A stretch of DNA of 15,096 bases from Prevotella sp. UBA5379 (GTDB lineage: Bacteria; Bacteroidota; Bacteroidia; Bacteroidales; Bacteroidaceae): positions 18,325 through 33,420 of the forward strand of contig DHOX01000054.1 of the NCBI GenBank assembly GCA_002409785.1, read 5' to 3'. Every line of letters begins with the position of its first letter. The first letter of the stretch is position 1. The translations under genes and the position numbers were made by a program. Shown one piece after another: positions 6,007 through 13,876 of the stretch. The notes beneath the pieces were generated by a model. That model had not been told where the DNA came from. It searched no databases and worked only from the letters and a program-made list of their open reading frames with translations.

Positions 6007-6737
6007 AAGAAGACCGATTTTTTTATGTTCCTGATGCCGGCTCTCTGAAAGAGTTGCCCTTTGACGAAGCGATGCATGCCATGCGTGTGTTGCGTCTCAA
6101 GAGCGGGGACGAGATATTCCTGATGGACGGTGTGGGAAACTTTTATCGTGCGGAGATCACCCTGGCAGCTACCAGGCGCTGCCTTTACAAAGTTCAGGAA
6201 AAACTGCCTCAGAGGCACAGGTGGATGGGACATATACATCTTGCCATCGCTCCGACAAAAGTGATGGATCGTATCGAATGGATGGCAGAGAAAGCTACGG
6301 AAATCGGGTTTGATGAACTTTCATTCCTCAATTGTAAGTTTTCCGAACGGAAGGTCATGCGTACTGTCCGTCTGGACAAGATCATCATTTCGGCTATGAA
6401 ACAGAGCCGGAAGCCATGGAAGCCGGTCTTGCATCAGATCGTCCGTTTCGAGGATTTTGTTATCGCTCCCCGCCGTGGACGGAAGTTTATCTGTCATTGC
6501 TATCCGGAGATCCCACAGAAAGATTTTTATACAGAACTTCAGCGTTCCGTGCTTGATCGCCAGGATGCAGAAGTAACTGTGCTGGTGGGGCCTGAAGGAG
6601 ATTTCTCCATCGATGAGGTAAAGTTGGCCATGGAGCATGGCTATGAGTCCGTAACCCTGGGGTCAAGTCGCCTGCGGACGGAGACAGCAGGACTGTATGC
6701 GGTTATGTTGTCGAATCTTGTGAACAGATGTCAGTAA
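6003..6737 (+). CDS. rsmE: 16S rRNA (uracil(1498)-N(3))-methyltransferase RsmE
   Basis: A SPOUT-class methyltransferase that places m3U at position 1498 of 16S rRNA in the 30S subunit. The 244 residues match the usual family length. An N-terminal PUA-like domain (about 1-70; FYVPDAG..., HAMRVLRLKSGDEI) precedes the knotted catalytic domain. Diagnostic segments are WMAEKATEIGFDEL (93-106), the SER after the next strand (114-116), KQSRKPWKP (133-141), the SAM-binding LVGPEGDFSIDEV (194-206), and LGSSRLRTETAGLYAV (219-234) at the knot. Its ATG at 6003 overlaps the stop of the BFN gene (ATGA at 6003-6006). The DUF4836 gene begins 49 bp after its stop with no clear promoter in between, so transcription may continue. 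Confidence 0.94.
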   Translation: MKEDRFFYVPDAGSLKELPFDEAMHAMRVLRLKSGDEIFLMDGVGNFYRAEITLAATRRCLYKVQEKLPQRHRWMGHIHLAIAPTKVMDRIEWMAEKATEIGFDELSFLNCKFSERKVMRTVRLDKIIISAMKQSRKPWKPVLHQIVRFEDFVIAPRRGRKFICHCYPEIPQKDFYTELQRSVLDRQDAEVTVLVGPEGDFSIDEVKLAMEHGYESVTLGSSRLRTETAGLYAVMLSNLVNRCQ

Positions 6738-6786
6738 TTTTTATTATACCCCTGATAGATACTTGAATAATTTAATTGGTGAGAAA

Positions 6787-8172
6787 ATGCAAATGCTCAA
6801 GTTGTTAACTTCACGTTTATGCCTTTTATTTTCAGGTGTAATTGTGTTATTCACTTCCTGTTCGGGGAATGATTATCTGAATGCCATACCCGGTGAGAGT
6901 ACGGCCCTCATTTCCCTGGATATGCAGAAGATAGCGGAAAAATCCCCAGGGAAGGATGAAAATACAGTCCTGAAGTCTATCCTGCATGTGAAGGACATTT
7001 CTGATTGCGGTATTGATGTGGCTCATAAGATGTATTTCTTCGAGTCGCAGGACGGTAATCTCGGTCTTTGTGCCAAAGTAAAGGACGAGGATGATTTGGA
7101 GAGTTGGCTTCAGCAACTCTCCCATAAGGGAATATGCCAGCAGCTCAGTGAGCACCGGGGATTGCAGTTTACCGTCTTCAAGAGTGCATGGGTGTTGGGA
7201 TTTTCCCGCCATGCCATGCTGATCATGGGACCGGTGGCAGTGAGCGCACAGGCTGAGATGATGCAGCAAATGGCAACTTACCTGAAGGAGGACGAAGATG
7301 ACGGCATCAAGAGCAGTCCTCTTTTTGACCGTTTGGATACCATGGCTACGCCCATGGCAATGGTCGCCCAGGCCCAGTCATTACCACAGAAACTCGTTGC
7401 ACCGTTTACTATCGGAGCCCCCCGCGGGACGGATGCTACGCAAGTGCTGATCGCCGCGGATATTATGAAGAAAGGGAATGTCCTGTTGTTCCATGGCACG
7501 ACTTTCTCCCTTAATCAAGGAGTGGATGCAGCCTTGAAAAAGGCGGTGAAGGTGTACCGTCCCATCACGGGCCGGTATGCCCTGACCATGCCAGCAGATG
7601 CAATGGCTGGGGTGTTCATGAATGTGGATGGACATCAGTTCTTGCCGTTGATGCAGAATAACCGCGGACTGACTGCTCTTCTTGCCGGCGTGAATGAGGC
7701 GATCGATGTCAATAGTATCATGAATAGTGTTAACGGGGATATGAATATCATCCTTCCCGGCATGAGTGACAACAGTTTGCAGATCATGTGGGGTGCCAAA
7801 CTGGCCAACAGTGACTGGTTGGCTGATGTGGGCTATTGGAAGCAGAGTGTACCCAAAGGCGGGAAAATTTCAAACTGGCATAAGAATGCCTATTATTATA
7901 CGGACAAGAAGACGGCCTTCTACTTCGGGGCTTCCGATGACCTGCAATTCTATAGTGGCAGCAGTGCCGAGCTGGCTGAGAGTTCCATAAGGAAGAGCCC
8001 GAGACCTATCCCGGTTCCATTACAAAGATTCATTATAGGGAAAAAGATGGTGATGATCATCAACCTCGTGAATTCCGGAAAGGATAAGAAGTCAGATGCG
8101 CTCTCTGTCTTTACAGGTTTTCTCAGTCCGTTGTTCGGGAAGGTCAATTCAATTGTCTATACCATGAAATAA
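6787..8172 (+). CDS. DUF4836 family lipoprotein
   Basis: A 461-residue predicted lipoprotein of the uncharacterised Bacteroidales family DUF4836. I chose ATG 6787 (MQMLKLL...). An in-frame TTG at 6763 would add eight residues, and ATG 6793 is also possible. Residues 1-24 form a lipoprotein signal peptide with C25 in FTSC as the likely lipidated cysteine; the -3 position is F rather than the usual L. The mature part opens with YLNAIPGESTALISLDMQKIAEK, typical of the family, and continues with long beta-rich stretches and helices (FDRLDTMATPMAMVAQAQSLP, VDAALKKAVKVYRPITGRYAL, DGDMNIILPGM-like GDMNIILPGM). No catalytic motif is evident. It lies between rsmE and the ABC ATPase (57-bp gap) and is probably the lipoprotein partner of that ABC system, although this is inferred from position only. 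Confidence 0.82.
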   Translation: MQMLKLLTSRLCLLFSGVIVLFTSCSGNDYLNAIPGESTALISLDMQKIAEKSPGKDENTVLKSILHVKDISDCGIDVAHKMYFFESQDGNLGLCAKVKDEDDLESWLQQLSHKGICQQLSEHRGLQFTVFKSAWVLGFSRHAMLIMGPVAVSAQAEMMQQMATYLKEDEDDGIKSSPLFDRLDTMATPMAMVAQAQSLPQKLVAPFTIGAPRGTDATQVLIAADIMKKGNVLLFHGTTFSLNQGVDAALKKAVKVYRPITGRYALTMPADAMAGVFMNVDGHQFLPLMQNNRGLTALLAGVNEAIDVNSIMNSVNGDMNIILPGMSDNSLQIMWGAKLANSDWLADVGYWKQSVPKGGKISNWHKNAYYYTDKKTAFYFGASDDLQFYSGSSAELAESSIRKSPRPIPVPLQRFIIGKKMVMIINLVNSGKDKKSDALSVFTGFLSPLFGKVNSIVYTMK

Positions 8173-8229
8173 AGAAATATCATTTATGTTTTATAGTGAA
8201 AAATAGTTGGTTGTTTATACATTAAAGTA

Positions 8230-8877
8230 ATGAACAAAATTCAGTTAAGTTCGGTCATCCCCCAGGTTTTTTCCTCTCAGGCTGATCAGTTGCATTCTGA
8301 TATTTGGAATACAGACGTAACCTTTGAGAAGGGACACCTTTATCTCGTTGAGGCGGATAGTGGAAAGGGCAAGAGTACATTTTGCAGTTATATTATCGGC
8401 TATCGCCATGACTATTCCGGCAGTGTCCTATTTGATGGTACGGACTCCCATACCTATGAAGTCCCCGACTGGGTAAAAATCAGGACATTCCATATCTCAC
8501 ATCTCTTTCAGGAGCTGCGCCTTTTCCCGGAGCTTACGGCCATGGAGAACGTGATGATCAAAAATAGTCTCACGGGCTTAAAATCACGGGAAGAGATTGT
8601 AGACTGGTTTGACCAACTCGGCATTGGAGATAAATTGGATGCCAAGATCGGCAGGATGTCTTTCGGCCAGCAGCAGCGGGTAGCCATGATACGTGCTCTG
8701 GTCCAGCCATTTGACTTTATTCTGGCTGATGAGCCTATCTCTCACCTGGATGATCATAATTCCTGTATTATGGGTAATATTATGATGGCAGAAGCGAAAA
8801 AGCAGGGAGCAGGGGTCATCGTGACCAGTATCGGTAAGCAGATGGATCTGCCTTACGAGAAAACATTCCGTTTATGA
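8230..8877 (+). CDS. ABC transporter ATP-binding protein with degenerate motifs (LolD/MacB-type)
   Basis: A 215-residue ABC ATPase, probably the energising subunit for the permease that starts 32 bp downstream. Visible motifs: Walker A ADSGKGKST (42-50; the first Gly of GxxGxGKST is Ala), Q-loop Q94 in LFQE, signature MSFGQ (143-147, in place of LSGGQ), Walker B FILADE (163-168; catalytic Glu E168), and D-loop SHLD (171-174). The usual switch histidine of the H-loop is Ser (S200 in IVTSIGK), and the protein ends 15 residues later at FRL, near the minimum length for the fold. Overall layout resembles LolD/MacB-type ATPases. Loss of the switch histidine usually lowers ATP hydrolysis in tested ABC proteins, so activity may be modified. 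Function and substrate are unknown. Confidence 0.87.
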   Translation: MNKIQLSSVIPQVFSSQADQLHSDIWNTDVTFEKGHLYLVEADSGKGKSTFCSYIIGYRHDYSGSVLFDGTDSHTYEVPDWVKIRTFHISHLFQELRLFPELTAMENVMIKNSLTGLKSREEIVDWFDQLGIGDKLDAKIGRMSFGQQQRVAMIRALVQPFDFILADEPISHLDDHNSCIMGNIMMAEAKKQGAGVIVTSIGKQMDLPYEKTFRL

Positions 8878-8909
8878 TTCTTTTATCCGATATTTAAATT
8901 GTTTGAACA

Positions 8910-10109
8910 ATGAATTTAGTTTGGAAATTACTGAAACAACATATCAGCGTCCCCCAGTTTGTAGGCTTCTTCTTCGCCAATCTCTTCGGTATGCTTATTG
9001 TATTGCTTGGTTTTCAGTTTTATCATGATGTAATTCCTATTTTCACCTCCCAGGACAGTTTTATGAGTGCTGATTTCATGATTGTCAATAAGAAGATCAG
9101 TACGGCAAATACGATTAACGGGAGTTCAAATACTTTCAACCAGAGTGAGATCGCTGATCTTTCTGCCCAGAAATTCGCCAGGAGAGTAGGGAAATTTACT
9201 CCTACAGAATATAAGGTGAATGCCTCCATGGGGGTGAATGGTACCAATGTGTTGAATTCTGAGATACCTATAGAGTCCGTTCCCGATGGTTTTGTCGATG
9301 TTTCCCTGAAGAACTGGCAATACCATCCTGGTGCCAAGGTCGTTCCGATCATTATCCCTCGGGCTTATATTACGATGTATAATTTCGGTTTTGCCCAGAA
9401 TCATGCTCTGCCGAAGATCAGTGATGGACTTGCTGGGATGATTGACTTCAAGATGTTCATTCAGGGCAATGGGCATAATGACCAGTTTCAAGGTAAGGTG
9501 ATCGGATTTTCCAGCAGATTGAATACCATCTTGGTACCTCAGAGTTTCATGGACTGGAGTAATCCCCGATATGCTCCGTTCAATCATAGTCAGCCTACTC
9601 GTCTGATCATGAAAGTAGGGAACCCTGCGGATGAAAGTATCGGAAAATACTTAGGTCACAAAGGCTATGAGATCGAAGATGACAAACTGAATGAGGAAAA
9701 GACGACTTATTTTCTGAAGATGATGGTCTCCATGGTCATGATCGTAGGACTGGTTATTTCAGTCTTGAGTTTTTATATCCTGATGTTGAGCATTTATCTG
9801 CTGGTACAGAAGAATTCTTCAAAGTTAGAGAACCTGCTGTTGATCGGGTATAGTCCGAAGAGTGTCGCCAGGCCATACCAGTTTCTGACGATTGGTCTGA
9901 ATGTCGGCGTGCTGCTTCTGGCATGGATTGCTATTTTCTTTATCCGGGGATATTACATGAATATTCTGGAGACCCTTTTCCCCGAGTTGAATGACGGTAA
10001 CCTCCTGCCCACGATTATTGTAGGATTATGCCTGTTCGTCCTCGTTTCAGTTCTTAACATCATCGCAATCCGAAGGAAGATCATGAGAATCTGGTACAGG
10101 AAGGATTAA
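8910..10109 (+). CDS. MacB/FtsX-type ABC transporter permease
   Basis: A 399-residue membrane protein with the four-segment topology of MacB/FtsX/LolE permeases (type VII ABC proteins). TM1 spans about residues 18-38, followed by a periplasmic domain of about 230 residues (40-268), TM2 (270-298), a cytosolic coupling segment KNSSKLENLLLIGYSPKSV (301-319), TM3 (325-345), and TM4 (366-386), ending in a basic IRRKIMRIWYRKD tail. The LENLLLIGYS segment corresponds to the IG(Y/A)S coupling motif of this superfamily. It lies 32 bp after the ATPase gene and probably forms a homodimer with it, since no second permease is present. No MacA-like adaptor or TolC homologue follows, so efflux is not implied; lipoprotein trafficking or mechanotransmission are alternatives. 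The periplasmic domain should contact the DUF4836 lipoprotein if they act together (inference). Confidence 0.87.
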   Translation: MNLVWKLLKQHISVPQFVGFFFANLFGMLIVLLGFQFYHDVIPIFTSQDSFMSADFMIVNKKISTANTINGSSNTFNQSEIADLSAQKFARRVGKFTPTEYKVNASMGVNGTNVLNSEIPIESVPDGFVDVSLKNWQYHPGAKVVPIIIPRAYITMYNFGFAQNHALPKISDGLAGMIDFKMFIQGNGHNDQFQGKVIGFSSRLNTILVPQSFMDWSNPRYAPFNHSQPTRLIMKVGNPADESIGKYLGHKGYEIEDDKLNEEKTTYFLKMMVSMVMIVGLVISVLSFYILMLSIYLLVQKNSSKLENLLLIGYSPKSVARPYQFLTIGLNVGVLLLAWIAIFFIRGYYMNILETLFPELNDGNLLPTIIVGLCLFVLVSVLNIIAIRRKIMRIWYRKD

Positions 10110-10113
10110 GGAT

Positions 10114-10147
10114 CTGCTTATGGTGACAACGTATGATGTCATAGCAG
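10114..10147 (+). other. Imperfect hairpin after the permease stop
   Basis: CTGCT (10114-10118) pairs with AGCAG (10143-10147), and TGACA (10124-10128) pairs with TGTCA (10137-10141), with an asymmetric internal loop and loop ACGTATGA. There is no T-run. It may protect the 3' end of the ABC operon mRNA or act with the stronger hairpin 40 bp downstream. Confidence 0.35.
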
Positions 10148-10188
10148 GATGACCTGAGGTGTCAGCGAGGACTACCCCTCAAGTTTGG

Positions 10189-10222
10189 AAGTCTCACAAA
10201 TGTAATGGTTTGTGAGACTTTT
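10189..10222. terminator. Probable terminator of the lipoprotein-ABC operon
   Basis: AAGTCTCACAAA (10189-10200) and TTTGTGAGACTT (10209-10220) form a perfect 12-bp stem around loop TGTAATGG. The T-tract on the plus side is short (TTTT including the stem end), so termination may be partial; the left arm begins with AA, giving a short T-run on the minus strand as well. It is the only strong hairpin between the permease and the TonB-receptor promoter. Confidence 0.6.
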
Positions 10223-10322
10223 CCGTAAATTCTGTCAAAATGTTATCTGGTGGTTTGAAAAGATACATGATTATGTAAAAATCTTTGCATAATGCATCCT
10301 TCAGGCAGTGGGATGGACAAAG

Positions 10323-10380
10323 TGTCAGAAAGCCCTTCAAACCGGTCATTTTGGTCCCCTTATTATCGCTGTCAGAAAGC
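10323..10380 (+). repeat. Direct repeat of TGTCAGAAAGC (two copies)
   Basis: TGTCAGAAAGC occurs at 10323-10333 and again at 10370-10380, with starts 47 nt apart. A related pair, GCATCCTTCAGG (10294-10305) and GCATCCTCAGG (10379-10389), flanks them. The copies fall in different reading frames of any overlapping ORF. They could be paired binding sites, or remnants of a local duplication. Confidence 0.4.
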
Positions 10381-10476
10381 ATCCTCAGGAATTGATCAAA
10401 ATCATGAATTCTGCTTTTTCGGAGTTCTTTTCTTACTTTTTCATCATTTTGTAACAAAGTTATGATCTTTTTTAAT

Positions 10477-10484
10477 TAAATTTG
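10477..10484 (+). promoter_or_regulatory. -7 promoter element for the TonB-dependent receptor
   Basis: TAAATTTG matches the Bacteroidetes -7 consensus. No TTG lies at the expected -33 spacing (a TTTTG at 10447-10451 is 25 nt away). Transcription would start near 10491, giving a leader of about 54 nt. The weak -33 may mean that an activator is needed. Confidence 0.45.
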
Positions 10485-10544
10485 CAGAGTACTTAGAAAA
10501 AGGGAGACTCCCCTAAATATTATTAATCATTTTTAGTTTAAGTT

Positions 10545-13500
10545 ATGCAAAAAAGATTGCATTTTCTAATGGCTCTTCTGTTGTTTTTCAGTGCAACAGT
10601 AATGGCCCAGGTGACAACTTCAAGTTTAGACGGAAAGGTTGTTTCAAATGGTGAAAATGTCGTCGGTGCTGTCGTGACTGCTATTCACGAACCGTCCGGA
10701 ACGCGGTATCATGCAGTGACCAATGCCGATGGACGGTACACCATCCAGGGTATGCGTGTAGGTGGCCCTTACACGGTGACGATTAACTATATCGGTTACA
10801 AGAAAGAGACCAGAAAGAACATTAGTCTGGCTCTTGGTGAGCCAGAAGTTCTCAATGTAGATTTACAAGAAGATGCTCAGACGCTCGGTGAGGTTACCGT
10901 TACGGGAAAGGCGGGAAGAGGAGGCTATGGCGCTTCTTCCAATTTCTCCCAACAGCAGATCGAAGATGCGCCGACCATTGATCGTAATATCTACGATGTG
11001 GCCAAGCTCTCTCCACTGGTAAATGTCAACAGGCATGGGGGCATTTCTATTGCAGGAACGAACAACCGGTATAATTCCTTCCAGATAGACGGTGTAGTGG
11101 CCAATGATGTTTTCGGCCTTTCTTCTACGGGAACGAATGGCGGCCAGACCAATGCTAACCCGATCTCTATGGATGCGATCGAACAGATACAGGTTGTGGC
11201 CTCTCCTTTTGATATTCGCCAGAGCGGATTCACAGGAGGTGCTATCAATGCGATTACTAAATCCGGTACGAATAAATTTACGGGGACTGCATTCAGCTAC
11301 TATACGAATGAGAACATGTATAGCCACTGGAGCCCATACTATGATAAGGAACAGAAATTGACGAATGAGACCACACAGACCTATGGCTTTACCTTCGGTG
11401 GCCCGATCATCAAGGATAAATTGTTCTTCTTTACTTCGCTGGAATATCGCAAGCACTCCTATCCCTCACAGTTTTATGCCGGCGCTCCGGGTTATTTCAT
11501 GACGACTGCCATGGCAAAGGCGATGGCTGACAAGTATTATGATGTGACGGGGATACAGGAGACCTATAACAAGCGCAATATCAACCAGGAGGGAACGTCT
11601 GTTTTAGGACGTCTGGACTGGAATATCAATAGTAAGAGCACTTTGTCATTCCGCTATCAGGGTAATTTCTCCTACGATGATAACTTTGGGATCGGTGCCA
11701 CTTCATTTATCTTCAACGGTTCAGGTTACCGGATGAAGAATACTACTCATTCCCTGGTGGCTGAGTTGAATTCCCATATTAATGATAACCTTTATAACGA
11801 ACTTCGTTTCGGTGCAACCTTTGTCCGTGACCATCGTGATATAAGTTATAAGGGTCCTACGATTTATATCAACGCTTCTCCTAAGGTCAGTATGGGAACA
11901 GAATATTCTTCCGGCGTGAACATGCTGAACCAGAATAACTGGACATTAGAAGACAACCTCTCTATCTATTATAAGAATCACACCTTTACGCTGGGTACTC
12001 ATGATGAGTATTATGACATGAAGAATGGTTTCATCCAGGCTGCATTCGGAGAATATGTCTATTCAACGGTCGATCAGTTCTTGAATGATCAGAATCCAGA
12101 CAGTTTTGTCTATAAGTATTCAGATCCGACGCTGACCGGTACGACACAGTGGAAGACTCCTTTTAAGGCAGGGATCTTTGGCATTTATGCTCAGGACAAG
12201 GTGGATTTGTCCACACGGTTCCAGTTGACATACGGTCTGCGTTTTGATGCGCCGTTCTATTTCAACCATCCTACCTGGAATACAACCTTTAATCAGACTG
12301 TAGACTGGGCCGGAAACGATGGAGTACGTGTAGGCCGCCGTCCGGCTACGATGATTGCCGCTTCTCCACGCCTTGGGTTCCGCTGGTATCTCAACGACAG
12401 CCATAGCAGTTTGCTGCGTGGCGGTGCAGGAATATTCAACGGACGGGCTCCTTTTGTCTGGATAGAGAATGCGTGGGCCAATACCGGTATGGAAATGAAG
12501 GGTGGTACGCTGTACACAAATGATAAAGCTGGAACTAAAGCACCGAAATTTTCTGAATATGGTAACAAGGATCCTATGGATGCATTGAATTCTGATAAAG
12601 CCAGCGCTGCTACGCCTGATATTGTTACTGTTGATCATAAATTCCGTTTTCCGCAGGCCTTCCGTACGAACCTGGCCTGGGAGCAAGAACTGCCTTTCGG
12701 CATTAAGATGACATTGGAGGCTTTGTACTCTCGTTCTTTGAATGCTGTTTTCTTTGAAAATCTAGCCCTTCAGCCTAATGGAACCGTTTATGCTGTCCCG
12801 GGGGTGAAGAATTCTGCGACGGTCTACTATTCCAGTGTTCGTTCCAGCAATCTTGCTGATGGGAGTGGAACCTATAGTGTCAATTCCATCATTAATATGA
12901 AGAATACTAATCAAGGACATAGTTACAGTCTCAGTGCAAAGTTAGAGAAGAACTTTGCCTTCGGCCTTGACCTGATGGCCAGTTACACCTTCGGACATTC
13001 CTATTCCGTGAATGATGGTACTTCATCTGTTGCCAGTTCCAACTGGGGCTATTGTTACAGTACTGATCCTAATCATGAGGCACTGGCTTATTCAATGTTT
13101 GACATTCCTCATAATGTTCTGGTGGAAGCTACTTATAATACCCCTCGCTATGGAAACGGCCGTTTCCAGTCTCATTTTACGTTGACTTATAATGGCTTCA
13201 GCGGACAGCGTTACAGTCTTACCATGTCAGATGCTTCGAGTTCTTCCTTCAACGGTGACTATAGCCGGGGCAACTCCTTGCTGTACATTCCTACACAGGA
13301 TGAACTTGCCCAGATGAATTTCGTGGATACGAAAGATTCCAAGGGCAATGTGACAACGACAGCCGAACAGAACCGGAAGGAGTTTGAAGATTGGATAGAG
13401 AGTAATAAGTATGCCAAAGACCATCGTGGCCAGTATGCAAAGCGCAACTCTATTACTGCTCCCTTTGAAAATCATTTCGATTTCCATTTTGCCCAGGATT

Positions 13501-13757
13501 TCTTCTACTTGAAAGAGCGTGGGAGCAAGGTGTCTCTGGTATTTGATATTCTCAATGTCAGCAATATGATCAATAAGCACTGGGGTAAGTTCTATTCCAG
13601 TTTGTGGAATGCGAATATCCTTCAGGTGCAAAATGTCGCTTTTGATAAGACATCGAAGATTGCGACTCCTTCTTATACCTTCGTGGGCGAGACTCCTGCA
13701 ATCAGTGACTATTCCAGCCGCTGGCACATGCAGATCGGCCTTCGTGTAACATTCTAA
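10545..13757 (+). CDS. Oar-like TonB-dependent receptor with carboxypeptidase-regulatory domain
   Basis: A 1070-residue outer-membrane receptor. Residues 1-21 are a signal peptide (ending VMA). Residues about 27-110 form a carboxypeptidase-regulatory-like beta-sandwich (SLDGKVVSNGENVVGAVV..., NADGRYTIQGMRVGGPYTV...). A TonB-box-like LGEVTVTG (114-121) precedes the plug (about 135-240), which has IAGTNNRYNSFQIDGVVAND and ISMDAIEQIQVVASPFDIRQSGFTGGAINAITKSGTN. The barrel follows from about 245 and ends IGLRVTF with the terminal Phe used in outer-membrane insertion. This arrangement, the FDIRQSGFTGG segment and the length fit the Oar-like (OmpA-related) TonB receptors of Bacteroidetes and Myxococcus rather than SusC, and no SusD gene follows. 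The substrate is unknown; peptides or proteins have been proposed for Oar relatives. It has its own promoter element and terminator, so it appears monocistronic. Confidence 0.9.
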   Translation: MQKRLHFLMALLLFFSATVMAQVTTSSLDGKVVSNGENVVGAVVTAIHEPSGTRYHAVTNADGRYTIQGMRVGGPYTVTINYIGYKKETRKNISLALGEPEVLNVDLQEDAQTLGEVTVTGKAGRGGYGASSNFSQQQIEDAPTIDRNIYDVAKLSPLVNVNRHGGISIAGTNNRYNSFQIDGVVANDVFGLSSTGTNGGQTNANPISMDAIEQIQVVASPFDIRQSGFTGGAINAITKSGTNKFTGTAFSYYTNENMYSHWSPYYDKEQKLTNETTQTYGFTFGGPIIKDKLFFFTSLEYRKHSYPSQFYAGAPGYFMTTAMAKAMADKYYDVTGIQETYNKRNINQEGTSVLGRLDWNINSKSTLSFRYQGNFSYDDNFGIGATSFIFNGSGYRMKNTTHSLVAELNSHINDNLYNELRFGATFVRDHRDISYKGPTIYINASPKVSMGTEYSSGVNMLNQNNWTLEDNLSIYYKNHTFTLGTHDEYYDMKNGFIQAAFGEYVYSTVDQFLNDQNPDSFVYKYSDPTLTGTTQWKTPFKAGIFGIYAQDKVDLSTRFQLTYGLRFDAPFYFNHPTWNTTFNQTVDWAGNDGVRVGRRPATMIAASPRLGFRWYLNDSHSSLLRGGAGIFNGRAPFVWIENAWANTGMEMKGGTLYTNDKAGTKAPKFSEYGNKDPMDALNSDKASAATPDIVTVDHKFRFPQAFRTNLAWEQELPFGIKMTLEALYSRSLNAVFFENLALQPNGTVYAVPGVKNSATVYYSSVRSSNLADGSGTYSVNSIINMKNTNQGHSYSLSAKLEKNFAFGLDLMASYTFGHSYSVNDGTSSVASSNWGYCYSTDPNHEALAYSMFDIPHNVLVEATYNTPRYGNGRFQSHFTLTYNGFSGQRYSLTMSDASSSSFNGDYSRGNSLLYIPTQDELAQMNFVDTKDSKGNVTTTAEQNRKEFEDWIESNKYAKDHRGQYAKRNSITAPFENHFDFHFAQDFFYLKERGSKVSLVFDILNVSNMINKHWGKFYSSLWNANILQVQNVAFDKTSKIATPSYTFVGETPAISDYSSRWHMQIGLRVTF

Positions 13758-13790
13758 GGACAGTGCTGCTGTAAAAGCAGACAAGAATAA

Positions 13791-13832
13791 AAAAATTGGG
13801 GTATCTCCTGGAGGGGATATTCCAATTTTTTT
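13791..13832. terminator. Terminator of the TonB-receptor gene
   Basis: AAAAATTGGGGTATCTCC (13791-13808) pairs with GGGGATATTCCAATTTTT (13813-13830) through 18 pairs, including three wobbles, around loop TGGA, and is followed by a T-tract (13826-13832). The A-rich left side would provide a T-tract on the minus strand too. A smaller hairpin, CTGCT/AGCAG (13766-13780), precedes it. Confidence 0.8.
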
Positions 13833-13834
13833 GT

Positions 13835-13842
13835 TATCTTTG
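13835..13842 (+). promoter_or_regulatory. -7 promoter element for the cupin gene
   Basis: TATCTTTG matches the Bacteroidetes -7 consensus and begins 2 nt after the terminator T-tract of the preceding gene. The expected -33 position falls inside the terminator stem and shows no TTG. A start near 13849 would give a leader of about 28 nt before the ATG at 13877. Confidence 0.55.
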
Positions 13843-13876
13843 TCCTTGTTTTTACTTCAGATTAACAGATATATTT

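Larger units (their letters stand above)
10110..10544. other. Gene-free intergenic region (435 bp)
   Basis: I find no supportable gene here. The region holds an imperfect hairpin (10114-10147), a strong 12-bp hairpin that probably ends the ABC operon (10189-10220), two copies of an 11-nt direct repeat (TGTCAGAAAGC, 10323-10333 and 10370-10380), a short palindrome near 10287-10297, and the -7 element for the TonB receptor (10477-10484). A minus-strand frame of 87 codons crosses it but has no good start. Confidence 0.6.

Noticed and set aside
6763..6786. TTG start extending the DUF4836 lipoprotein by eight residues
   Set aside because: ATG 6787 gives a better lipoprotein signal peptide and has a purine-rich GGTGAGAAA just before it.
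10194..10457. Minus-strand ORF of 87 codons in the intergenic region
   Set aside because: It starts only at a TTG, the nearby ATG frame stops after four codons, and its 3' end runs through the terminator hairpin. The -7-like TAACTTTG (10462-10455) overlaps the start and has no -33 partner.
10863..11456. Minus-strand ORF of 197 codons inside the TonB receptor
   Set aside because: It is antisense to the plug and early barrel, which are clearly coding on the plus strand.
10545..13757. Interpretation of the receptor as a SusC-type glycan importer
   Set aside because: No SusD-like gene follows and the plug and length fit Oar-like receptors better.
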